NCBI GenBank assembly: GCA_023481025.1
Contig: JAMCWV010000176.1
Coordinates: 1-18,641, forward strand
Length of the DNA: 18,641 nucleotides
Direction: 5' to 3'
From: Gammaproteobacteria bacterium
GTDB lineage: Bacteria > Pseudomonadota > Gammaproteobacteria > Enterobacterales > Alteromonadaceae
Part shown: positions 1 through 7,519 of the stretch, one piece after another
How the letters are laid out: each line of letters opens with the position of its first letter
How positions within the stretch are numbered: the stretch's first letter is position 1
The notes under the pieces: model-generated
What the model was told of the DNA's origin: nothing
Databases searched by the model: none
Seen by the model: the letters and a program-made list of their open reading frames with translations, nothing else
Position numbers and translations under genes: made by a program

Positions 1-510
1 TGCGAAAATCACCGGTGGGAAGCCTTGCTTATAGGTGTTGTATTGCATTACCGAGTCATTAAACGCTTGGCGCGAAAACGCGACTTTGTTTTCGGTTGAA
101 GTTAATTCTTCGGAAAGCTGGGCCATATTTTGGTTGGCTTTTAAGTCAGGGTAGGCTTCCATGACCACGTTTAAGCGGCCCAGTGCACCTGCCAACGAGC
201 CTTCGGCGCCGGCCAGCTGGCCCATGGCTTGGGCATTACCCGGATTCGAAGAGGCGTTCTTCAATGCTGCCGCTGCTTGGTTCCGTGCCTCAACCACAGC
301 TTCTAGGGTTTCCCGCTCGTGCTTCAAATAAGCCTTCGCAGTCTCGACTAAGTTTGGGATTAGGTCATAACGGCGCTTGAGCTGCACATCAATTTGCGCA
401 AAGGCATTTTGATAGCGATTTTTTAGGGTAACGAGCTTGTTGTAAATGCCGATGACATAAAAAACCACAATCACGGCAACGATGATGAAAATCCAGAATG
501 AAATACTCAT
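1..510 (-). CDS. lemA: LemA family protein, 3' end cut off by window edge
   Basis: The minus strand is open from an ATG at 508-510 to the window edge, giving 170 residues without a stop. It starts [20 protein letters not shown], a single N-terminal membrane segment (about residues 4-20). A helical region follows with the family's hallmark [20 protein letters not shown] at about 32-51, then IPNLVETAK, and later YNTYKQGFP. LemA proteins are membrane-anchored four-helix-bundle proteins of about 190-200 residues, so perhaps 20-30 residues are missing. Their biochemical role is not settled, and they often neighbour a TPM-domain or M48 peptidase gene, which would lie outside this window. A TGAGGA ribosome-binding site lies about 9 bases upstream of the ATG. 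The gene diverges from gmk across 151 bases. The family call is firm; the function is not. Confidence 0.93.
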   Translation of the reverse strand, partial: MSISFWIFIIVAVIVVFYVIGIYNKLVTLKNRYQNAFAQIDVQLKRRYDLIPNLVETAKAYLKHERETLEAVVEARNQAAAALKNASSNPGNAQAMGQLAGAEGSLAGALGRLNVVMEAYPDLKANQNMAQLSEELTSTENKVAFSRQAFNDSVMQYNTYKQGFPPVIFA

Positions 511-541
511 TGTTATTATCCTCAGAAAAAGAGCTACTTAT

Positions 542-550
542 GTTATAGCA
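542..550 (-). promoter_or_regulatory. Extended -10 promoter element for lemA
   Basis: Read on the minus strand, the bases give TGC followed by TATAAC, an extended -10 element (TGn plus a 5/6 match to TATAAT). No good -35 lies at normal spacing, which is tolerated when TGn is present. Transcription would begin near 535, leaving a leader of about 25 bases that holds the TGAGGA ribosome-binding site. This is inference from motif and position only. Confidence 0.45.
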
Positions 551-594
551 TGCTTTCCAAATAGGGAGCAGAAAGAGCGTGCGATATTTCGCAA

Positions 595-615
595 AAGTGG
601 CGTTTTTTGCCACTT
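595..615. repeat. Perfect 7-bp inverted repeat in the lemA-gmk intergenic region
   Basis: AAGTGGC at 595-601 and GCCACTT at 609-615 are exact reverse complements, separated by seven bases (GTTTTTT). The element ends 46 bases before the gmk start and lies upstream of the lemA extended -10. It could be a hairpin in the gmk leader or a dimeric operator serving either gene. No T-tract follows the second arm, so it is not a standard terminator. Confidence 0.5.
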
Positions 616-661
616 CAGTGTACTTTATGTTGCATTCTTCTTTAGCCACCAAGAATTCATT

Positions 662-1294
662 ATGTCGAATGTCAGCGGAAACCTGTTTGTAATAGCAGCC
701 CCAAGTGGTGCTGGAAAGTCTAGTTTAATCAAAGCGTTGTTGGAACGCCACAACGATGGTTCCATGCAGGTTTCCGTGAGCACGACCACCCGCGCTCCAC
801 GCCCAGGGGAAGAGAATGGCGTACATTATCACTTCGTCAGTGAAGCTGAATTCCTGCGGCAGGTGGACAATCATGAATTTTATGAGTGGGCGAAAGTATT
901 CAATAACTATTACGGCACCTCGCGCACCGTTATCGAAGACACCCTCGCCAGTGGCGTAGATGTATTCCTCGATATTGACTGGCAAGGGACTCGCCAAGTA
1001 AAAGCGGCTTATCCGGGCGTTCACACCATTTTTATTTTACCGCCCTCCAATGACGAGTTGGAGCGCCGCCTGCGTGCGCGTGGTCAAGATAGTGACGAAG
1101 TGATTGCTGGCCGAATGGCGAAAGCTCAAGCTGAAATGTCGCACTATGCTGAGTTCAGTTATTTGATTGTGAATGAAGATTTCGAGGAATCGGTGGCCAA
1201 CCTCGAGCATATCGTGATGAGCCAGCGTTTACGTCGTTCGAAACAACAAATTCGTCATCGCGAGGTTTTACAGGCGTTATTAAAAGAAGAATAA
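662..1294 (+). CDS. gmk: Guanylate kinase
   Basis: This 210-residue enzyme phosphorylates GMP to GDP with ATP in the cytoplasm and is essential for guanine nucleotide supply. The nucleotide-binding loop APSGAGKS lies at residues 13-20. The GMP-binding segment ([11 protein letters not shown], about 40-50, then NGVHYHFV) and the [11 protein letters not shown] strand follow. Length and order of motifs match the family throughout. The reading frame is open further upstream to 482, but that extension has no conserved sequence and overlaps the divergent lemA start. The ATG at 662 places [20 protein letters not shown] exactly as in relatives. The ribosome-binding site before it is weak (only AAGAA in AAGAATTC), so translation may be modest. 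Its place before rpoZ and spoT is the usual gammaproteobacterial order and groups genes of guanine nucleotide and ppGpp metabolism. Confidence 0.97.
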   Translation: MSNVSGNLFVIAAPSGAGKSSLIKALLERHNDGSMQVSVSTTTRAPRPGEENGVHYHFVSEAEFLRQVDNHEFYEWAKVFNNYYGTSRTVIEDTLASGVDVFLDIDWQGTRQVKAAYPGVHTIFILPPSNDELERRLRARGQDSDEVIAGRMAKAQAEMSHYAEFSYLIVNEDFEESVANLEHIVMSQRLRRSKQQIRHREVLQALLKEE

Positions 1295-1347
1295 TGCCTG
1301 AAATGTAGTTAAAAACCCTTATAAATCAAGGTTTCAGCGAATAAAAC

Positions 1348-1376
1348 TTGGCTATATTGGTTAGTTAAAGTACAAT
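1348..1376 (+). promoter_or_regulatory. Sigma70-type promoter for rpoZ
   Basis: TTGGCT (4/6 to TTGACA) at 1348-1353 and TACAAT (5/6 to TATAAT) at 1371-1376 are separated by exactly 17 bases. Transcription would begin near 1383, about 40 bases before the rpoZ ATG. The 127-base gap after gmk supports an independent start here, although read-through from gmk is also possible because no terminator is visible after gmk. Confidence 0.55.
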
Positions 1377-1421
1377 TTATGCCCTTTGAAAAACAAGTCA
1401 GAATTTTAGCGGAGTGACCAC

Positions 1422-1700
1422 ATGGCTCGTGTTACAGTTGAAGAAGCAGTCGATCGTATTGGCAATCGGTTTGATCTCGTCCTAGTGGCAGCGCGCCGCG
1501 CGCGCCAAATCGCCAATGGCAAAGAAGCGTTGGTCAATACCTCTAACGAAAAGCCAACTGTGATTGCGTTGCGTGAAATCGAAGCGGGTTTGGTTGACGC
1601 AAGTCGCTTAGATCAAGACGATCAAGCCGCTCAGTACGCACAAGATGAAGCGGAAGTTGCAGCGATGGCTGCCCTCAAATCGAGTGATTTAGAAGACTAA
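1422..1700 (+). CDS. rpoZ: DNA-directed RNA polymerase omega subunit
   Basis: This 92-residue protein is the small omega subunit of RNA polymerase, which binds and stabilises the beta' subunit and in E. coli contributes to ppGpp binding site 1. The N-terminal half [29 protein letters not shown] is almost identical to E. coli omega, and [14 protein letters not shown] (about residues 46-59) is the second conserved block. The C-terminal tail (60-92) is acidic and alanine-rich and varies between species. E. coli omega has 91 residues, so this one is full length. A GGAG ribosome-binding site lies about 7 bases before the ATG. A hairpin follows the stop by 10 bases, so spoT is probably only partly co-transcribed with it. 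Confidence 0.98.
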   Translation: MARVTVEEAVDRIGNRFDLVLVAARRARQIANGKEALVNTSNEKPTVIALREIEAGLVDASRLDQDDQAAQYAQDEAEVAAMAALKSSDLED

Positions 1701-1710
1701 TCGCTTTCTT

Positions 1711-1735
1711 CGGCAGTGGCAATCGACCACTGCCG
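1711..1735 (+). terminator. Hairpin after rpoZ, possible weak terminator or attenuator
   Basis: CGGCAGTGG at 1711-1719 pairs perfectly with CCACTGCCG at 1727-1735 around a seven-base loop (CAATCGA). A T-rich but interrupted tail (TCATTTCT) follows. The GC-rich 9-bp stem just after the rpoZ stop fits an inefficient intrinsic terminator, giving partial read-through into spoT. It could also be an RNA 3'-end stabiliser. Confidence 0.55.
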
Positions 1736-1747
1736 TCATTTCTCCCG

Positions 1748-1776
1748 TTGGCAAAACGTCATTTTCCCCTTATTCT
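1748..1776 (+). promoter_or_regulatory. Sigma70-type promoter for spoT
   Basis: TTGGCA (5/6) at 1748-1753 and TATTCT (4/6) at 1771-1776 are separated by 17 bases, directly after the rpoZ hairpin. Transcription would begin near 1783, giving a leader of about 100 bases before the spoT GTG. This would give spoT and ridA a start separate from rpoZ. The call is by motif only. Confidence 0.45.
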
Positions 1777-1883
1777 CTCTGTTAGAACCTTAATTTTTTC
1801 TGGACGTATGCTTTCCTTGCAAAGCAGAATTGCGCATCGAACCTTAATGATGTTTGTCCACCAGCAGAAGTGAGAGTGCTGTC

Positions 1884-3998
1884 GTGTATCTATTTGAAGG
1901 ATTGCGCACATTAACTGAAAACTATTTACCTGCCGATCAAGTCGATCGAATTGAGCAGGCGTTTCATGTCGCCTTCGACGCGCACAGCGAGCAAAAGCGG
2001 CAAAGTGGTGAGCCGTATATCACGCATCCGGTTGCAGTGGCCTGCATGTTGGCAGAAATGCGTTTGGACCATGAAACCCTCATGGCCGCGCTCCTGCATG
2101 ATGTGATTGAAGACACACCCGTTACCAAAGAAGATCTTGCCGAGCAGTTTGGCCCTACGGTTGCTGAGCTAGTTGAGGGCGTGTCAAAGCTCGACAAACT
2201 CCAGTTCGACAGCAAAGATGCGGCGCCCACCGAAAACTATCGCAAGATGATCATGGCGATGGTGCAAGACATTCGGGTTATTCTGATTAAACTCGCCGAC
2301 CGTACTCATAATATGCGTACTATCGGCTCGTTGCGTCCCGACAAACGCCGTCGGATCGCCCGCGAAACCCTTGAAATCTACGCACCGCTTGCTCACCGCT
2401 TGGGTATTCATAATATAAAAAATGAGTTGGAAACCCTGGGTTTTCACGCCCACTACCCATGGCGTGCGCGGCTGCTGGAAAGCCAAGTCCGGAAAGCTCG
2501 CGGGAACCGCAAAGCCTTGCTCGAGCGCACGCATAACGAATTAATTGCGCGACTACAAGAGCAGGGCATAAAAGCCCGTGTGTATGGCCGCGAAAAGCAC
2601 CTGTACAGCATTTATAAGAAAATGCTGCATAAGGAGCTAAAGTTCGACCAGGTTATGGATATTTATGCGTTCCGAGTTGTGGTCGACAGCGTCGACACCT
2701 GTTATCGTGTACTGGGTGCTGTACATAATTTGTACAAGCCTATTGAAACTCGCTTTAAAGACTACATTGCCATTCCTAAAAGTAACGGCTACCAGTCATT
2801 GCATACGTCGCTCAAGGGCCCGCATGGGGTACCTGTTGAAATTCAAATTCGCACCGAAGAAATGGACTTAATGGCTGACCGCGGTGTTGCGGCGCATTGG
2901 CTATACAAAGACATTGAAGACAACAACACCACGGCACAAGTGCGCGCCCAGAAGTGGATGCAAAGCCTCATTGAGTTGCAGCAAAGCGCGGGTAATTCGT
3001 TTGAATTTATTGAGAACGTGAAATCAGATTTATTCCCAGACGAAATTTATGTGTTTACCCCAGATGGGCGCATCATTGAGCTGCCCCAAGGCGCAACGCC
3101 GGTTGACTTTGCCTATGCCGTGCATACCGATATTGGCAACGCCTGCATTGGCGCGCGCGTGAATCACAAAGCCTATTCATTGAGTAAACCGTTGGAAACT
3201 GGCCAAACTGTTGAAATTCGAACAGCACCAGGTTCACGGCCGAATATTGCCTGGTTGAATTTTGTGGTGACCGGTAAAGCGCGTTTAAAAATCCGTCAAT
3301 ACTTGAAAAATCAAGAACACGATGAAGCCTTGCTCCTCGGTGAGCGCTTGCTGCGAGCGGCTCTCGGAGCATTCAGTATGGACGATTTGAAAGCAGAAGA
3401 TTTTGCTCGGGTTGCCACTGAATTAAAGCGCAAAGACAAACACGATCTGCTGCGTGATATTGGGCTTGGTAATCTCATGAGTGTTGCCGTGGCGCGCCGG
3501 TTAGTCGGTGATGAACAGCGGTTGAAAGCCGCTAATGGCGATGACGAACGTGGCCGAAGTCTCGCGATTAAAGGCGCCGATGGCTTACTGTTAAGCTTTG
3601 CAAAATGCTGCCGCCCGATTCCAGGCGACGATATTATTGCGCATGTAAGTCCTGGTAAAGGCCTCGTGATTCACCGCCGTGAGTGTAAGAACGTGCGTGG
3701 CCATGAAGACGAGCCGGGCCGTTATTTCCCGGTGCAGTGGGATAACAAACCAGATTCGCAATTTACCTCGGAAATTCGCGTCGAGATTGTCAATCATCAA
3801 GGTGCGCTGGCGCGGTTAACCTCGGCGATCGCTCACACGGGTTGTAATATTCAAGGGCTGAAAACCGAAGAAATTGACGCCACAATCTATTATATTGACG
3901 TGGTGCTAACCATTAGTAATCGCAAACATTTAGCGGACGTGATGCGCCAGATTCGGAAGATGCCTCACGTTCAACGTGTTTCTCGTTTAAGGAAGTAA
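1884..3998 (+). CDS. spoT: Bifunctional (p)ppGpp synthetase/hydrolase SpoT
   Basis: SpoT makes (p)ppGpp from GTP/GDP and ATP and hydrolyses it, controlling the stringent response. From the chosen start it has 704 residues (E. coli 702). The HD hydrolase domain carries ITHP (H48) and LLHDVIED with H72 and D73, numbered as in E. coli. The synthetase domain has D259 in MDIYAFR, RFKD at 290-293 and NGYQSLHT; the RxKD form is that of bifunctional enzymes rather than of RelA (ExDD). A TGS domain (about 386-447), a Cys/His segment ([11 protein letters not shown], about 573-583, then H597 and C601) and a C-terminal ACT domain (about 630-704) follow. A TTG at 1854 would add ten residues, but it has no ribosome-binding site. 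The GTG at 1884 begins MYLFEGL, matching E. coli MYLFESL, with GAGAG seven bases upstream. ridA starts one base after the stop. Confidence 0.97.
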   Translation: MYLFEGLRTLTENYLPADQVDRIEQAFHVAFDAHSEQKRQSGEPYITHPVAVACMLAEMRLDHETLMAALLHDVIEDTPVTKEDLAEQFGPTVAELVEGVSKLDKLQFDSKDAAPTENYRKMIMAMVQDIRVILIKLADRTHNMRTIGSLRPDKRRRIARETLEIYAPLAHRLGIHNIKNELETLGFHAHYPWRARLLESQVRKARGNRKALLERTHNELIARLQEQGIKARVYGREKHLYSIYKKMLHKELKFDQVMDIYAFRVVVDSVDTCYRVLGAVHNLYKPIETRFKDYIAIPKSNGYQSLHTSLKGPHGVPVEIQIRTEEMDLMADRGVAAHWLYKDIEDNNTTAQVRAQKWMQSLIELQQSAGNSFEFIENVKSDLFPDEIYVFTPDGRIIELPQGATPVDFAYAVHTDIGNACIGARVNHKAYSLSKPLETGQTVEIRTAPGSRPNIAWLNFVVTGKARLKIRQYLKNQEHDEALLLGERLLRAALGAFSMDDLKAEDFARVATELKRKDKHDLLRDIGLGNLMSVAVARRLVGDEQRLKAANGDDERGRSLAIKGADGLLLSFAKCCRPIPGDDIIAHVSPGKGLVIHRRECKNVRGHEDEPGRYFPVQWDNKPDSQFTSEIRVEIVNHQGALARLTSAIAHTGCNIQGLKTEEIDATIYYIDVVLTISNRKHLADVMRQIRKMPHVQRVSRLRK

Positions 3999-3999
3999 T

Positions 4000-4392
4000 A
4001 TGTCTAAAGTGATTATTGCCACCGACCAAGCTCCGGCAGCAATCGGTACCTATTCCCAAGCCATTAAAGTCGGTACCACTGTGTATTTGTCAGGCCAAAT
4101 TCCATTAGTGCCAAGCACTATGGAAATGGTGTCAGAAGACTTTCGTGAACAAGCTGTGCAAGTCTTTAAAAACCTCAGTGCGGTGTGTGAAGCTGCCGGT
4201 GGTGAATTACAAGACATGGTCAAGGTTCAGATTTACCTGATCGACTTAAGCCACTTTGCGGTCGTGAATGAAGTTATGGCCGAATTTTTCCGCACACCTT
4301 ACCCTGCGCGCGCAGCGATTGAAGTGAAAGGTTTGCCAAAAGGCTCACAAATCGAAATTGATGGGGTGATGGAATTACCAACCACTAACTAA
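4000..4392 (+). CDS. ridA: RidA family reactive enamine/imine deaminase
   Basis: This 130-residue protein belongs to the RidA (YjgF/YER057c/UK114) family. These form trimers that hydrolyse reactive 2-aminoacrylate and related enamines/imines released by PLP enzymes such as threonine dehydratase, giving 2-ketoacids and ammonia. Conserved features are Y18 in [14 protein letters not shown] (31-36), the catalytic-site arginine R104 in YPARAAIEV, and KGSQIEID with E119 (114-121). The presence of R104 and E119 suggests an active deaminase of the archetypal RidA group. AAGGAAG lies just upstream, inside the end of spoT, and the one-base gap implies co-transcription and probably translational coupling with spoT. 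In E. coli trmH follows spoT, so here ridA takes that place. A strong terminator follows. Confidence 0.94.
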   Translation: MSKVIIATDQAPAAIGTYSQAIKVGTTVYLSGQIPLVPSTMEMVSEDFREQAVQVFKNLSAVCEAAGGELQDMVKVQIYLIDLSHFAVVNEVMAEFFRTPYPARAAIEVKGLPKGSQIEIDGVMELPTTN

Positions 4393-4422
4393 GGTTTTTT
4401 GTGGACGTTCTTTGCTTTTACG

Positions 4423-4452
4423 AAAAGGCCAGTGCAGTGCACTGGCCTTTTT
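4423..4452. terminator. Bidirectional intrinsic terminator between ridA and the nhaC-type gene
   Basis: AAAAGGCCAGTGCA at 4423-4436 is followed after one base by its exact reverse complement TGCACTGGCCTTTT and another T. The practical stem is about 11-12 bp, GC-rich in the middle, with A-runs on the left and T-runs on the right, so it can stop transcription on either strand. It sits 30 bases after the ridA stop and 37 bases beyond the end of the convergent antiporter gene. Confidence 0.88.
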
Positions 4453-4489
4453 GCTTTGGTTTGATTTAATTTGCGCGGTTTCGAACAGA

Positions 4490-5836
4490 TTATATCTGCG
4501 CTTCCTCGACCACATCATCGGCACGAATTGGGCCAAGAACGAAGATGCTTGCCACGGCCACTACCGCTAAGATGAAGCAATAGAATGTATTGACGCTCAC
4601 GGCTAACGGCGAGATCCCAAAGCTTGCCCCCATCAGCAGTGCTTGAGCACCATAGGGCAACACGCCTTGCACCACACAGGCAAAAATGTCGAGGTAGCTG
4701 GCACTTTGCTTCGGCGCAACGCCACCTTCTTTAGCCAGTCGTTTGCTCACTTCGCCCGACAGTAAAATTGTCACGGTGTTGTTAGCAACTGCTAAGTTTG
4801 TCAGTGCTGTTAAACCAGAAATGCCGAACGCCGCTGAACGCTCTTTGCGTTTACTCAGCTTGGCGGCAACACGCTCCACTGTATTTGAAAGGAACGCTAA
4901 TCCACCTTGCTGGCGAATTAATGCCGACAAGCCACCAATCAGTAACGACAACAGGAATATTTCCTGCATGCTGGTGAAGCCTTCGTAAATATCCTGACTA
5001 AAGGCGACGACTGCGTAATCGACGGCGACAAAGCCGAACACAGCAGCAAGAATAATTCCGAGGGTCAGGACAACAAAGACATTCAACCCACTGACTGCTA
5101 GCGCAATAATGAAGAAGTAGGGCAAGGCTAGCCAGTAATTGGCTTCAGGCACGGCAATTGGCGCGCTACCGACATCGATAAACGCCAGTGCTATCACGGT
5201 TAACACCGCTGCTGGCACGGCAATACGTAAGTTCGCTCGGAACTTGTCTTTCATGGCACAGCCTTGGGTTCGCGTTGCCGCGATGGTGGTGTCCGAAATG
5301 AATGACAAGTTGTCACCGAACATGGCCCCACTCACCAGCACGCCGGCCATGAGCGCTGGGTTAATACCAGCGGCCTGACTCAAACCTAAAGCAACCGGCG
5401 CTAGCGCAGCTAGGGTGCCCATTGAAGTGCCCATGGCGGTAGAAACAACCGCGGCAATTAAGAAAATCCCCGGGAGTAAGAAAGCGGGTGGGATAATACT
5501 TAAGCCCAGCGCGACCATGGCGTCGACCCCGCCGGTGGCGGCTGCAACCGTCGAAAATGCCCCAGCCAACAGGTAAATCAAGCACATGGTGATGATATTG
5601 TTATGACCGACGCCTGCGACGAAGGTTTGAATGCGATCATTCAGCGCTTGCTTACTTAAAATCACTGCTAAGATGATCGCCGGCAAAATAGCAACCGGAC
5701 TCGCCAGTTGATAGAACGCCATTTCAACGCCGGACAAATGGAAATAGATACCGGTGCCCAAAAACAGGGCTAAAAAAAGTGCCAGCGGCAATAACGCGAT
5801 GACACTCGCTTTCGGGGGATTGTTGTCAATAGCCAT
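4490..5836 (-). CDS. NhaC-family Na+/H+ antiporter (inner membrane)
   Basis: This 448-residue, very hydrophobic protein has about eleven or twelve predicted membrane segments, spaced through the sequence from residues 12-30 onward to 420-438. The motif GAMFGDNLSFISDTTIAATR (170-189), followed by TQGC, is characteristic of the NhaC/MleN-type Na_H_antiporter family. A second half carries the related segment LTNLAVANNTVTILLSGEVSKRL. Family members exchange sodium for protons, and some (MleN) couple this to malate/lactate exchange, so the exact substrate cannot be read from sequence. A sodium/proton role suits a marine or halophilic cell. It is transcribed alone, convergent with ridA (terminator between) and divergent from the GNAT-nitrilase gene. 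TTGGAA lies a few bases upstream of the ATG. Family assignment is firm; assigning nhaC itself would be an over-call. Confidence 0.88.
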   Translation of the reverse strand: MAIDNNPPKASVIALLPLALFLALFLGTGIYFHLSGVEMAFYQLASPVAILPAIILAVILSKQALNDRIQTFVAGVGHNNIITMCLIYLLAGAFSTVAAATGGVDAMVALGLSIIPPAFLLPGIFLIAAVVSTAMGTSMGTLAALAPVALGLSQAAGINPALMAGVLVSGAMFGDNLSFISDTTIAATRTQGCAMKDKFRANLRIAVPAAVLTVIALAFIDVGSAPIAVPEANYWLALPYFFIIALAVSGLNVFVVLTLGIILAAVFGFVAVDYAVVAFSQDIYEGFTSMQEIFLLSLLIGGLSALIRQQGGLAFLSNTVERVAAKLSKRKERSAAFGISGLTALTNLAVANNTVTILLSGEVSKRLAKEGGVAPKQSASYLDIFACVVQGVLPYGAQALLMGASFGISPLAVSVNTFYCFILAVVAVASIFVLGPIRADDVVEEAQI

Positions 5837-5868
5837 TTTGATTCCAAGTTTACGTTTAGACGTCCAGA

Positions 5869-5897
5869 AGCATAAACATCTTAAATTGAGGTGGCAA
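5869..5897 (-). promoter_or_regulatory. Sigma70-type promoter for the nhaC-type gene
   Basis: On the minus strand TTGCCA (5/6 to TTGACA; 5892-5897) and TATGCT (4/6 to TATAAT; 5869-5874) are separated by exactly 17 bases. Transcription would begin near 5862, about 25 bases before the ATG. Spacing and position are both right for a single-gene transcript. Confidence 0.55.
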
Positions 5898-5914
5898 GGT
5901 TTTTTTTGCTTCGA

Positions 5915-5944
5915 TTCACCAAGACCCTAGATTCGGTGTACACT
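5915..5944 (+). promoter_or_regulatory. Weak candidate promoter for the GNAT-nitrilase gene and recG
   Basis: TTCACC (4/6) at 5915-5920 and TACACT (4/6) at 5939-5944 are separated by 18 bases. Transcription would begin about 30 bases before the ATG at 5981. The match is modest, but the gene needs a promoter in this divergent region and no better pair was seen. Confidence 0.3.
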
Positions 5945-5980
5945 CGTTGTAAGACAAATAGATCAGCAAGAGGTATCGGG

Positions 5981-7510
5981 ATGAGCCCAGAAGATTTGCA
6001 TTTGCAGTTGCGCAACCTACGTGATGATGATTACCCCCAGCTGAAAGAGCTGATGGACAGGGTTTACGATGACATAGGTGGGGCGTGGGAAGAGCACACG
6101 ATCTTGCGTTTAATTCGTGATTTCCCAGAAGGGCAAATCTGCCTCGAGGACAACGGCCAAATGGTCGGTGTAGCGCTGACTGTTCGGGTAACCTATGACA
6201 AGTTTAGCAACCCTCACCAGTACGACGACTTGCTCGGTAAAAAAGACACGATTTTAAACGATGCCAAAGGCGATGCGCTGTATGGCCTCGACGTGCTGAT
6301 TCATCCCGATTATCGCGGTTATCGCTTAGGACGGCGTTTATATGACGCCCGTAAAGAGCTGTGTATTCAGTTAAACCTCAAAGCGATTTTGGCCGGCGGC
6401 CGGATTGTTAACTACCATAAATATGCCGATGACATTACTGCGAGTCAGTATCTCGAGAAGGTCCGCCGTCGCGAAGTGTATGACCCGATTTTGAGCTTCC
6501 AGCTCGCCAATGATTTTGTGGTGAAGCGCTTGTTGTACAAGTACTTGCCGGAAGATCTGCGCTCGAAAGGCTATGCGACGTTACTCGAGTGGAGTAATTT
6601 TCTCTACGAACCCGCAGAAACAGTTATTAAAGCGCGGTCACGGAATGTCCGCGTTGGCGCTATTCAGTGGCAAATGCGTTTAGTTGATTCAGTTGAAGAG
6701 TTACTGCAACAAGTTGAATACTTCGTTGACGCGGTGTCGAGTTATAAGAGCGACTTCGCCTTGTTCCCAGAATTTTTCAATGCGCCACTCATGGGCCTTA
6801 CGGATCAAACCCATCAAATGGAAGCGATTCGTTTCCTTGCCAGCTATACCGAACGTTTCCGCAAAGAAATGTCGCAAATGGCGGTGAGTTATAACGTAAA
6901 TATTATCACCGGCTCAATGCCGTTGCTCGAAGGCGACTCGCTGTATAACGTGACCTATTTATGTCGTCGCGACGGCTCGGTAGAAGAACAACGGAAAATC
7001 CATATTACGCCACATGAGAAGCGTGACTGGGTTATTGAAGGCGGCGATAAAGTTCAGGTGTTCGACACCGACGCAGGCCGAGTGGGAATTCTCATTTGTT
7101 ACGACGTTGAGTTTCCAGAGCTTGGTCGCTTGATGGCCGAGGACGGTTTAGAAATCTTGTTTGTTCCGTTTTGGACGGACACCCGCAATGCATACTTACG
7201 CGTGCGTCATTGCGCCCAAGCTCGGGCGGTTGAAAATGAATGTTACGTGGTGATTTGTGGCAGTGTCGGTAACTTACCGGAAGTAGAAAGCCTCGACGTA
7301 CAATATGCGCAGTCGAGTGTGTTTTCGCCGTCGGATTTTGCCTTCCCACATGACGCTGTTATGTCGGAAACGACACCGAATACCGAAATGTTGATGTTTT
7401 CGGATTTAAACCTCGATGAGCTGCGTTATTTGCACAACGAGGGGTCGGTGACTAACCTCAAAGATCGTCGCACCGACTTGTACGGTGTAGTGCGCAAGTG
7501 GAATGGCTAA
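5981..7510 (+). CDS. Fusion of GNAT acetyltransferase and carbon-nitrogen hydrolase (nitrilase superfamily)
   Basis: The 509-residue product joins two domains. Residues about 8-190 form a GNAT N-acetyltransferase domain, with VLIHPDYRGYRLGRRLYDAR (105-124) matching the acetyl-CoA-binding R/Q-x-x-G-x-G/A loop. Residues about 223-495 form a nitrilase-superfamily amidohydrolase with a complete Glu-Lys-Cys triad: E264 in LFPEFFN, K339 in QRKIHITPHE and C373 in LICYDVEFPE. Both halves look intact, so both activities are expected, but the substrates are unknown. The frame is open to a GTG at 5891, adding thirty residues of no evident conservation. The ATG at 5981, seven bases after AAGAGG, is the better start. 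It lies 9 bases before recG and is probably co-transcribed with it. The same architecture occurs in other gammaproteobacteria; that is from memory and not searched. Confidence 0.92.
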   Translation: MSPEDLHLQLRNLRDDDYPQLKELMDRVYDDIGGAWEEHTILRLIRDFPEGQICLEDNGQMVGVALTVRVTYDKFSNPHQYDDLLGKKDTILNDAKGDALYGLDVLIHPDYRGYRLGRRLYDARKELCIQLNLKAILAGGRIVNYHKYADDITASQYLEKVRRREVYDPILSFQLANDFVVKRLLYKYLPEDLRSKGYATLLEWSNFLYEPAETVIKARSRNVRVGAIQWQMRLVDSVEELLQQVEYFVDAVSSYKSDFALFPEFFNAPLMGLTDQTHQMEAIRFLASYTERFRKEMSQMAVSYNVNIITGSMPLLEGDSLYNVTYLCRRDGSVEEQRKIHITPHEKRDWVIEGGDKVQVFDTDAGRVGILICYDVEFPELGRLMAEDGLEILFVPFWTDTRNAYLRVRHCAQARAVENECYVVICGSVGNLPEVESLDVQYAQSSVFSPSDFAFPHDAVMSETTPNTEMLMFSDLNLDELRYLHNEGSVTNLKDRRTDLYGVVRKWNG

Positions 7511-7519
7511 GCGTTGACC

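Noticed and set aside
482..661. N-terminal extension of gmk by 60 residues from an upstream ATG
   Set aside because: The extension has no conserved sequence, runs over the divergent lemA start and its promoter element, and would lengthen Gmk well beyond its usual 205-210 residues.
1300..1370. Possible terminator after gmk with CTGAAA and AAGGTTTCAG arms
   Set aside because: Pairing needs a large one-sided bulge and no T-tract follows, so it does not meet terminator criteria.
2184..2534. 116-codon minus-strand ORF opposite spoT
   Set aside because: It lies antisense to the conserved HD/synthetase region and the product resembles no protein family.
5891..5980. GTG start thirty residues upstream for the GNAT-nitrilase fusion
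   Set aside because: The ATG at 5981 has a good ribosome-binding site at correct spacing. The upstream part overlaps the promoter candidates of both divergent genes.
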